A model generated the notes under the pieces. That model saw nothing but the letters and a program-made list of their open reading frames with translations. It searched no databases and was not told where the DNA came from. A stretch of DNA of 64,000 nucleotides from Gemmatimonadota bacterium (lineage in GTDB: Bacteria > Gemmatimonadota > Gemmatimonadetes > Longimicrobiales > Gaopeijiaceae), in assembly GCA_029262115.1 (NCBI GenBank), contig JAJCZZ010000091.1, positions 62,001 through 126,000 of the forward strand. The letters run 5' to 3'. Of this stretch, positions 50,024 to 57,604 are shown piece after piece. A program made the position numbers and the translations under genes. Position 1 is the first letter of the stretch; each line of letters begins with the position of its first letter.

Positions 50024-53008
50024 TCAGTTGCGCAGATCGAGCGCCGCGCGCTCAGCACGTGCTGCCGACAGGTGAGAGGCCAGCGCGGGGTCCGCCCGGA
50101 CCCACAGCGCCTCGAACCGCTCGTACTCGGCGTCCGCCTCACGGTCACGTCCGAGCTCGGCAAGCAGCCGGGCACGCCGGAGCGCCACGAGGCCGCGCAG
50201 CGCCAGGCCAGGGTACTGGTCCTGAACCACCGACCCGTACCATCCCAGGGCTTCTTCGGATCGACCGGCCTCGCGCATCAATTCGCCGACCCAGAACGGA
50301 AGCGCCCACCGGATGATCTGCCGCGGGTTGGGGTCCGGAACGATAGGACCGAGTCGTTCCAACGCGGCGGGCGCCCCGAGCATGCGGTAGACCTCGGCGC
50401 TCGCAATCAGATCCTCGGCGGCCGTGAATTCTCCGGGCCACCGCTCCGCCTCCATGAACCCCCTGCGCGTGAGGTCGACGACCGCGGCCTCACCCGACAA
50501 CGCGGCCAGAAAACCCAGGGCGCCGAGCCGCCCGGACGTACTGATCGGCCGACCTGCGGCGCCTCCCACGCTCGACTTCGGAGGTCCCTCCCCGACCAGC
50601 AGCGCCACGCCGTCGCGGAGGACGGCGGCTCTCAGCCCGTCCAACTCGGCAAACTCGGGTGCCACGGCCAGGTGCGCCCGTGCGACCCAACCGATCCAGG
50701 GGCTGAGCACGGTCGCCTCGTCAGCTCGTTCGAGCGCGGCCCCGATCCGACCTGCGGCCGCCTCAGACTGGGCCTGGAAGTACGCGGCAACGGCCCGGAG
50801 ATCATCGGGGTGATGGGGCTCACCGGCGAGGGCCACGACCGAGGCCGCCATGTCGGGCCGCGGCGCGAAGCCGACCGCCCGCCACACCGTGCCGGCGAAG
50901 GCGGCCGCGTCCACCGTTCCCAGCGCGGACCGGGCCGTGGCAAGGGCTCCCGCGTCGCTCGTCCAGACGGCGCGATGGGCAGACAGTTCGGCATCGCTCA
51001 CGTCCGCGGACCGGTCCACCAGAGGGGCAGAGACCGCTCGCGCCTCATCCAGCCTTCCCTGCACCGACAGGATGCGAACCAGATGGAGGCGGGCCGCCCG
51101 GTGCCGTTCGTCCAGCGCCAAGACACGCCGAAATCCGTCCGCCGCGCTATCGACCGGTATCCCGTCCACCTGCCCGTAGTGGAACGTGAGATCGGCCAGT
51201 TCGTACGTCGCCTCGACGTCCTGCGGATAGCGCGCGAGAATCAACCGGTACAGCCTCGCCGCTTCCCTCACGTCGTTGTCCCAGAAGCGCGCCTTCGCGT
51301 CGAGGAGCAGTCGGATCCGTTCGGGCAGGGCGGCGGAACGGGCGGTCGCACCGGCCGTTCCGACGCGCACGAGGGAGTCGCGCACGGTCCATTCGGCCGC
51401 GCGGGCCAAGCCGTAGTACGCCAGCGCGAACGCGGTGTCGGCGGCAACCGCCTGGCGAAAGGCGTCCTCCGCCTCCGAGAACCGGCCATCCTGGAAGGCC
51501 GCCTCGCCCGCGAGATACGCGCGGAGCGCCCCGAGTTCGGTGGTGGTGCCTGCGGCGGCCTGCCCGAGCTCGCCCGACGGTGGTGACGCCGCCCCGAGGA
51601 GTTGGGCGGCCAATCGGTCCACGGCGGAGAAGAGTCCGGCCTCATCCTCGGCGTCGACGGCGAACGAGCGCGGCCTCTGCCCCGGCCGACGCAGCTCGGC
51701 GCTCATCCGGAGGCGCCCACCGGCCTCGACGATCGAGCCGACGACCCACGCTGAAGCGCCGAGGTCTCCCGCCGCCGTAGCAGCGAGGCGTGCGTCGCCC
51801 AGAAGCCCCGGCGTCCGCCGGGCGGACGCTTCAGAGCTACGCGGATCGACGGATCGGATCACGTCCGGGATGTCGAGGCGGTTGGCCAGCAGTCTCGGGA
51901 GCCCTTCCCCCAGGTAGGACAGGTCCTCCCCCCCGATGACCGTGAACGGGAAGTAGGCTACGACGGGACCGGCGGAGTCGGGAGTCGCTGCTCCGCCGGG
52001 AACCGCGCCGCCGACCCCACCCCGGCCAACGACGATCAGGATCACAATGGCGGCCGCGGCGGCGACGAGGGCGGACACACCGTCAACTCGCGACCGGGTG
52101 GGGGTGGTGGGAGCGGGCGCCCCTCCGACCCCGTGGTGCGACACTGATGGCGCGCTCTCTAGCGGTGATCGTCCGCCGGCCGGGATCGCGTGTGCTTCGA
52201 CCGGGGCCGCGTGACCAGGGGCGGAGGCCGGGTGTGGGTCGACCGGACCGACGGGGCCGACCGGCACGACCCGAGGAGCCTCCGCCCGATGCACCGGAGC
52301 GCGGGGCACGTCCATGACCGCCGCGGTCTCTGGCGCGGGAACCGCCCCGAACTCGACCGCCAGCCGTTCCGAATACCGTGAGAACGCCTCGTGCGCACCG
52401 GCTTCGTCCCCGGCGTCCCGAAGAAGGCAGAGCAGGAGGCGCAGCGCGGGCTCGTCGAACGGCTCGATATCTACGGCCCGGCGCGCCAGCGCCACGGCGT
52501 CGTGGATCCGGTCCTCATCCGCGGCCAGATTCGCGGCGGCGCGTGCGGCGTCGGCCGCAGTTCGTCGCAGCGCCGCGCGTTCGCGGTCCAACCACTCCAT
52601 GAACGGGCCCGCCTCGTCCACGTGGAGGCCGGGCGCCAACTCCCCGCCGTACACCTCGACCGCATGGGCGGAATCTCCGCTCGCCAGAAGCGCCAGGAAA
52701 AGGCCCACGTCCGTGTCGAGCACGTCCGGGTCGAGGCCGATCTCCCGGCGACCCCGGTTCACGATGGCCTCAGGAAGGGTCGCCCGGAGCGAGTGGAGCA
52801 CCGAGCGGAGGGCGGACCGGGCCTTCCGGTCCGGAGCCTCGGGCCACAGGAGGGCCAGCACCTGGTCCCGAGCCCGGAACCCACCCCGCCCGGCGGTGGC
52901 CAGGTAGGTGAGCAGGGCCAACCGCTTCGCACCACGAACCGCGCCGTCGCCGTTCGCTCCGGCGTGGGCACCCAGGTCGATCCGACCGAGAAGGCGCAGC
53001 GTGTTCAT
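50024..53008 (-). CDS. BTAD-domain transcriptional activator with TPR-rich sensor region
   Basis: A 994-residue protein. N-terminal winged helix of the SARP/BTAD type (MNTLRLLGRIDL, AKRLALLTYLATAG, RDQVLALLWPEAPDRKARSALRSVLHSLRATLP), BTAD helices (about 100-235, LARRAVDIEPFDEPALRLLLCLLRDAGDEAGAHEAFSRY), a Pro/Ala-rich linker, a hydrophobic helix (SALVAAAAAIVILIVVGR, about 320-340), an adenylate-cyclase-associated-type beta domain (VVAYFPFTVIGGEDLSYLGEGLPRLLANRLD) and 8 or more TPRs. The membrane helix would separate a cytoplasmic DNA-binding half from a periplasmic TPR half. It is divergent from the surface-protein genes starting at 53131, the probable targets. Confidence 0.85.
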   Translation of the reverse strand: MNTLRLLGRIDLGAHAGANGDGAVRGAKRLALLTYLATAGRGGFRARDQVLALLWPEAPDRKARSALRSVLHSLRATLPEAIVNRGRREIGLDPDVLDTDVGLFLALLASGDSAHAVEVYGGELAPGLHVDEAGPFMEWLDRERAALRRTAADAARAAANLAADEDRIHDAVALARRAVDIEPFDEPALRLLLCLLRDAGDEAGAHEAFSRYSERLAVEFGAVPAPETAAVMDVPRAPVHRAEAPRVVPVGPVGPVDPHPASAPGHAAPVEAHAIPAGGRSPLESAPSVSHHGVGGAPAPTTPTRSRVDGVSALVAAAAAIVILIVVGRGGVGGAVPGGAATPDSAGPVVAYFPFTVIGGEDLSYLGEGLPRLLANRLDIPDVIRSVDPRSSEASARRTPGLLGDARLAATAAGDLGASAWVVGSIVEAGGRLRMSAELRRPGQRPRSFAVDAEDEAGLFSAVDRLAAQLLGAASPPSGELGQAAAGTTTELGALRAYLAGEAAFQDGRFSEAEDAFRQAVAADTAFALAYYGLARAAEWTVRDSLVRVGTAGATARSAALPERIRLLLDAKARFWDNDVREAARLYRLILARYPQDVEATYELADLTFHYGQVDGIPVDSAADGFRRVLALDERHRAARLHLVRILSVQGRLDEARAVSAPLVDRSADVSDAELSAHRAVWTSDAGALATARSALGTVDAAAFAGTVWRAVGFAPRPDMAASVVALAGEPHHPDDLRAVAAYFQAQSEAAAGRIGAALERADEATVLSPWIGWVARAHLAVAPEFAELDGLRAAVLRDGVALLVGEGPPKSSVGGAAGRPISTSGRLGALGFLAALSGEAAVVDLTRRGFMEAERWPGEFTAAEDLIASAEVYRMLGAPAALERLGPIVPDPNPRQIIRWALPFWVGELMREAGRSEEALGWYGSVVQDQYPGLALRGLVALRRARLLAELGRDREADAEYERFEALWVRADPALASHLSAARAERAALDLRN

Positions 53009-53130
53009 TGGAAAAGCGATTCCGTGAGGTGTCGCGTGACGGTGGGCTCACGCTCCCCGTGCATTGTGCCCCACCCGAGTATGGGCCGGTACGTCCGCGG
53101 CCTGCAAACGTTTTCAGCGAGGTGCGCTCC

Positions 53131-54297
53131 GTGGCAGACGTCCACTCTCACCGGAGACCCCGGAAACATGGGGTCATCGGCGCCTGTATCCTGGTCCTTC
53201 TCGTCGGAGCCTGCGGGGGAGGCGACGGCGGGGTGACAGAGCCCGACCCGGACCCTCCGCCCGACCCCGACACCCCACCCGCCGACACGGCGACGACCGC
53301 GAAGCCCGCTGCGCTTCCGGCCCTCGCCGATGTGCGCCTCTACCGATCCGACAGCCCGTTCAATCAGGCCATCGCGGCCGGGACGCCCACGGATCCGGGC
53401 TCGGGCGCCATGGTGGCCGGTCTCATGCAGGCCGCTGCCGACGGGTTCGTCCTGACGTGGCGCCAGTACTCCGCCCCCGTGTTCGTCGCCGACGCGACCA
53501 CCCCGCGTCACGACGTACAACTCCAATGCGCCGGACAGTGGGAGCTCGGCGTGTCGCAATTGACAGGGGTTCCGATCCCGAACTGGGCGGAGCCCGCGTT
53601 CGATACCGACGGCGCCGACGACCCGCCCGTCGGATGCGGGGAAGACTCGGGGCAGGACAACCATATGGTCGTCCTGGATCTGGTGAACCGGTGCGAGTAC
53701 GACTTCTGGCAGACCCGTAGGAGCCCGGCCGGCGCCTGGTCGGCGAGCTGGGGCAACGGCACATCGCTCGACGGCGCCGGCGTGTACCCCCTGGCTCTGT
53801 CCACCCGGGGCTCGGGCTTTCCCTTTCTGGGCGGACTCATCTGGCCCGACGAGCTGGCGGCAGGCCGCATCGGCCATGTGCTGGCGTTCAACTACCCGTG
53901 GACGCGATCCGGCGGCCCGGTATCGCCAGCCACCGACTCGGACGGAATCACCCAGGGCGACCACACGATTCCGATGGGCGCCATCGTCCAGTTGGACCCC
54001 ACGCTCGACCTGAACAGCCTGAGCCTGGAGCCCTGGGTCCGCACGGTGGCCCGCGCGCTCCAGGAGTACGGGATGCTCCTGGTGGATACGGGCGGCGAAG
54101 GCGCCGTCGGCCTGTACGGCATCGATCCGAGGAGCGTCGAGGGAAACCCGTACGAGGGTGTGTTGCCCGACGACGATTGGCCGACCCTCGACGGCATCCC
54201 CCTGGACCGATTCCGCGTCCTCGCAACGGGACCCCAGGACGCCAACTGGGAGTCCGGAATCGCAGTGGCCCCCAATGCGTGCGCCCCCTTCCGATGA
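53131..54297 (+). CDS. Secreted lipoprotein of unknown function
   Basis: A 388-residue lipoprotein. Leader ADVHSHRRPRKHGVIGACILVLLVGACGG with lipobox LVGAC, then a Pro/Asp-rich tether (TEPDPDPPPDPDTPPADTA) and a globular domain beginning LADVRLYRSDSPFNQAIAAGTPTDPGSGAMV. Later blocks: WELGVSQLTGVPIPNWAEPAFDTDG, DNHMVVLDLVNRCEYDFWQTRR, GSGFPFLGGLIWPDEL, GDHTIPMGAIVQLDPTLDL. No family is assigned. The SPFN / DPxS opening resembles uncharacterised actinobacterial secreted proteins by memory only. The GTG start is preferred for GAGG 7 nt upstream. Confidence 0.7.
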   Translation: MADVHSHRRPRKHGVIGACILVLLVGACGGGDGGVTEPDPDPPPDPDTPPADTATTAKPAALPALADVRLYRSDSPFNQAIAAGTPTDPGSGAMVAGLMQAAADGFVLTWRQYSAPVFVADATTPRHDVQLQCAGQWELGVSQLTGVPIPNWAEPAFDTDGADDPPVGCGEDSGQDNHMVVLDLVNRCEYDFWQTRRSPAGAWSASWGNGTSLDGAGVYPLALSTRGSGFPFLGGLIWPDELAAGRIGHVLAFNYPWTRSGGPVSPATDSDGITQGDHTIPMGAIVQLDPTLDLNSLSLEPWVRTVARALQEYGMLLVDTGGEGAVGLYGIDPRSVEGNPYEGVLPDDDWPTLDGIPLDRFRVLATGPQDANWESGIAVAPNACAPFR

Positions 54298-54366
54298 CGG
54301 CTTCGCGGTGCCTGCACGGCGCCCATCGTCATCACCCCACCAGAACCGACCTCCCGGAGTGAACCC

Positions 54367-56595
54367 ATGCGACGCATGCTGACCCTTTCGATCCTGGCCC
54401 TGACGATGTCTGCCTGCGGCGATGGCGACGAAGGCCCGACCGGTCCCGACGCCCCGCCCGCCGTGGCGACCGTGACGGTCACGCCGAGCACCCTCGATCT
54501 CGTGGCCGGCCAGACCCACCAGCTTCAGGTCGCGCTGGCGGACGGGAATGGAAACACGCTGACGGGCCGGATCGTCACCTACCAGTCGTCCGCGCCTGAC
54601 GTGGCGACGGTCTCGTCCAGCGGCCTGGTGACCGCCGTCGCCAAGGGCAGCGCCACGCTCACGGCCACCAGCGAGTCGGTAAGTGCCAACGCCGCGGCAG
54701 CGGTGGCGTGGCCCGCGTTCGAGCCCTCGGCGGCGACCACCCTGTCCGGCGCGATGACGTTCACGACGTTTACCGTGCCCGAAGGCGTCGAGGTCACGCT
54801 CTCAGGCGAGACGACCATCGTCTCCGAAGCAGGAATGGTCGTGACCGGCCGGATCAGCGGCGACTGCATGCCGCTCCACATGATGGGCGCTACCGTGGCG
54901 GTGAGCGGGTCGATCAGCAATGTGTGCGCCGCGGCAGGCGCGGCCGACTTGACCATCGTGTCAGGCAGCACCCTGATGCTGAGCGGAGCGGAGCTGGGGT
55001 CATCGGGCAACGTGGTACTCACGAACGACACCACCCTCACCGATGCCGACTTCGAACCGTCGACCGCGCCCGCGCGGGCGGCCGGCGCGTTTGAAGTGAT
55101 GTGCGTGCTGGACGGTCTGATCCCGGTGCGCGGCGGCGTCGAGCGCGCCCGCGACGGGACCGACAGCGGGGAGCAGGGAGGCGACGGCACGGACGGCGGC
55201 AACTGGCGGCTCGACTGCAACGGCGACACGGACATCGACGGGAATGCCGACCTGAACGGCGGTACGGAGATCGACACGCCAGACGCCGGGCACGGGGGCG
55301 ACGCCGTGGACGAGGACGCGCAGGACCCGAACAAGACGGACGTGAAGGGCGGTCCCGGAGGCAATGGCGGTCAGCTTCGGATCCGGGCCACCGGCAACAT
55401 CAACTTCCAAGGCACCGCCACCAGTCCGACCCGCATCCTGCTCGCGGACGGTGGCGCGGGCGGCGCGGCGGTTATGGTGGCCACCGCGCCCGGGGGCTCC
55501 GCGCAAGCCGTGGGCGGCGACGGGGGTGACTCGGGCACGCTGGACGTGCGTGCGGCTGGAGGGATCAACATCGCGAACCCGGGCGGCTTGGAAATCGTGG
55601 TCGGGCGGGGCGGTGCGGGAGGCGGCGCCCGGGCGCAGGGCGCCGACGGTGCGGACGCGGGGGCCGCCGCGGCCCAGAACGGCGGGGACGGCATCGCGCA
55701 GGCGGGCACGGGCGGCAGCACGCCGCTCGCCCAGCTCCGTGCCCGCGGGGTCACCGGCTCGGCCAACATCGTCATGACCGGGGGCGACGCCGGACTCGGC
55801 GGCCAGGCCGTGGCGACCGCCGGCAAGGGCGGAGACGGCAACGAGGCGTTCAAGGACGGCGCCGCCGGTGGGACGGTCCTTGCGCAGGGCGGCGCCGGCG
55901 GATCGGCACAGGTCACCGATCTGGCCGGCTTTCCCGTCGGCACGGACGGGAGCGGCGGCGACGCCTCGTTCGCCGGTGCACAGGGCGGGTTCGGCTTCGA
56001 CGGCTGCTCGCTCACGCCCCCGGTCGCGGGCGGCAACGGCGAGGCTGGCGGACGGGCCTCCGGCTTCCCCGGCAGTCCGGGCATGGGCGCGGGGGGCGGA
56101 GCGCCCGGCGCGGCCTCCGTGGTGGCCAGCACGGGGGACGGCGGCAACGGCGGCAACGGCGACGCGCCTGGGACCGGGGGAGCGGCCGGCGCTGACGACA
56201 TCACGCTCCCCGCGGGCGCGACCCGGACGGACGGCGGGCCGAACTTCCGGGCCGGTTCGGACGGCGCCGGCTGTCCCAACTTCGTCGTGGACGACTCGGG
56301 ACTTCCCGCCGACTTCACGCACTTCGTCGGCGTCACGCCGTGTCCGCAGACAGTCGGGACGATCGTGATCACCAACAACTCGACGAGCGTGCCCCTCTCC
56401 TGGGTGGCCACCACGGCCCCGCCGCTCCAGATCTCGAGCGGCAGTGGCACGGTGGCACCGGGCGCCTCGGTCACGCTCACGGTGCGCTTCGACTGCTCGC
56501 AAGCGACATCGTTCGACCGCGTGGTCGAACTCGTGGTCATCCAGGCCAATCAGGAGTTCCCGAAATCCTACCTTATCCGCGGCAACGTCAACTGA
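54367..56595 (+). CDS. Glycine-rich (PGRS-like) lipoprotein with Ig-like domain
   Basis: A 742-residue lipoprotein. Lipobox LTMSAC, a Big_2-type Ig domain (VTVTPSTLDLVAGQTHQLQVALADGNGNTL to LTATSESVSANAAAAV), a beta-rich segment (120-260), then about 370 residues dominated by GG, GGxGG and GAGG motifs (KGGPGGNGGQLRIRA, GGDGGDSGTLDV, GKGGDGNEAFKDGAAGGTV, STGDGGNGGNGDAPGTGGAAG), and a C-terminal beta domain (GTIVITNNSTSVPLSWVATT to FPKSYLIRGNVN). The middle resembles parallel beta-helix-forming Gly-rich regions such as PE_PGRS or Myxococcus/Sorangium surface proteins. A surface or matrix role is inferred. Confidence 0.75.
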   Translation: MRRMLTLSILALTMSACGDGDEGPTGPDAPPAVATVTVTPSTLDLVAGQTHQLQVALADGNGNTLTGRIVTYQSSAPDVATVSSSGLVTAVAKGSATLTATSESVSANAAAAVAWPAFEPSAATTLSGAMTFTTFTVPEGVEVTLSGETTIVSEAGMVVTGRISGDCMPLHMMGATVAVSGSISNVCAAAGAADLTIVSGSTLMLSGAELGSSGNVVLTNDTTLTDADFEPSTAPARAAGAFEVMCVLDGLIPVRGGVERARDGTDSGEQGGDGTDGGNWRLDCNGDTDIDGNADLNGGTEIDTPDAGHGGDAVDEDAQDPNKTDVKGGPGGNGGQLRIRATGNINFQGTATSPTRILLADGGAGGAAVMVATAPGGSAQAVGGDGGDSGTLDVRAAGGINIANPGGLEIVVGRGGAGGGARAQGADGADAGAAAAQNGGDGIAQAGTGGSTPLAQLRARGVTGSANIVMTGGDAGLGGQAVATAGKGGDGNEAFKDGAAGGTVLAQGGAGGSAQVTDLAGFPVGTDGSGGDASFAGAQGGFGFDGCSLTPPVAGGNGEAGGRASGFPGSPGMGAGGGAPGAASVVASTGDGGNGGNGDAPGTGGAAGADDITLPAGATRTDGGPNFRAGSDGAGCPNFVVDDSGLPADFTHFVGVTPCPQTVGTIVITNNSTSVPLSWVATTAPPLQISSGSGTVAPGASVTLTVRFDCSQATSFDRVVELVVIQANQEFPKSYLIRGNVN

Positions 56596-56606
56596 GGACG
56601 ACGACC

Positions 56607-57593
56607 ATGACACAGCGCACTTCGATGCACGGCCTCTGGCCCTTCGCGGTGGCCGTCGCGCTGGCGGCGTGCGCCCCGGAGGCGTCCACGGCGCAGCAGG
56701 ACATCGACGGCAGCGCCGACCACCCGCTGATCTCCCGGTTCGAAGGGGCCCGGATCGTCGGATACGACCGGCGCGCGTTCGATCGGTACGGGCTGGCGCT
56801 CGGGCGCGCGCTCGATGTCGAAACCCTGGCCGAGTCCCTGGAGATCGAGGGCGCGGTCACCCGGATCCTGTACCTCGCGCCAGCCGAGCGCGGGAGCCTG
56901 GAGGTCTTTCGCAACTACGAGCGTGCCCTCGCCGCTGCGGGCTTCGAAACGCTCTTCCACTGCACAGGCAACGGGTGCGGCCGGCTCTTCAAGTACGTCC
57001 AGCCGACGGGGTCGGAGCTCGTGCCCTACGCGTTCAAGGGCTTCAGCCGCGAATGGGAGTACATGGCGGCCCGCGGACAGGGGCCGGACGGCCCCGTCTA
57101 TGTTGCGCTACACACGGCCATCCATGAATCGCCACTGTCGTGGATGGCCGGCCGCGCCATGACTCGTCTGGACATCATCGAGGTCGAAGCGATGGACGAA
57201 GGAATGGTGGTGGTGGATGCCGACGCCATGCGCGCGGATATCGAGACGAGCGGTCGGTCCGTGCTCTACGACATCCAGTTCGAGACGGACCGTTCGGAAC
57301 TGCTTGCCGAGTCGGACGCCGTACTGACGGAGATTGCCGAGTTGCTCGAGCGGAATCCCAGGTTGGCGCTGCTCGTGGTCGGTCACACGGACGACCAGGG
57401 AGCCATGGGATACAACCTGGACCTCTCCGCGCGGCGCGCCGCGGCGGTCGCCGACGCACTGGTGGCGCGGTACGGCATCGAGGCGGCGCGACTGGCGGCC
57501 CACGGCGTCGGGCCGCTCGCCCCGGTGGCCGCGAACGGCACCGAAGCCGGGCGTACGCTCAACCGGAGGGTGGAGTTGGTGCCGGTGCGGTGA
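56607..57593 (+). CDS. DUF4892 + OmpA-domain lipoprotein
   Basis: A 328-residue protein. Leader with lipobox ALAAC, a DUF4892 domain (ADHPLISRFEGARIVGYDRRAFDRYGLALGR, EGAVTRILYLAPAERGSLEVFRNYERALAAAGFETLFHC) and a C-terminal OmpA/MotB peptidoglycan-binding domain (LYDIQFETDRSELLAESDAVLTEIAELL, LLVVGHTDDQGAMGYNLDLSARRAAAVADALV, NRRVELVPVR). The Asp and Arg that contact diaminopimelate (TDD, NRRVE) are present. It anchors outer membrane or surface protein to the wall. It follows the Gly-rich lipoprotein gene by 11 nt and is probably cotranscribed. Confidence 0.9.
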   Translation: MTQRTSMHGLWPFAVAVALAACAPEASTAQQDIDGSADHPLISRFEGARIVGYDRRAFDRYGLALGRALDVETLAESLEIEGAVTRILYLAPAERGSLEVFRNYERALAAAGFETLFHCTGNGCGRLFKYVQPTGSELVPYAFKGFSREWEYMAARGQGPDGPVYVALHTAIHESPLSWMAGRAMTRLDIIEVEAMDEGMVVVDADAMRADIETSGRSVLYDIQFETDRSELLAESDAVLTEIAELLERNPRLALLVVGHTDDQGAMGYNLDLSARRAAAVADALVARYGIEAARLAAHGVGPLAPVAANGTEAGRTLNRRVELVPVR

Positions 57594-57604
57594 GGGCCGG
57601 CGCC

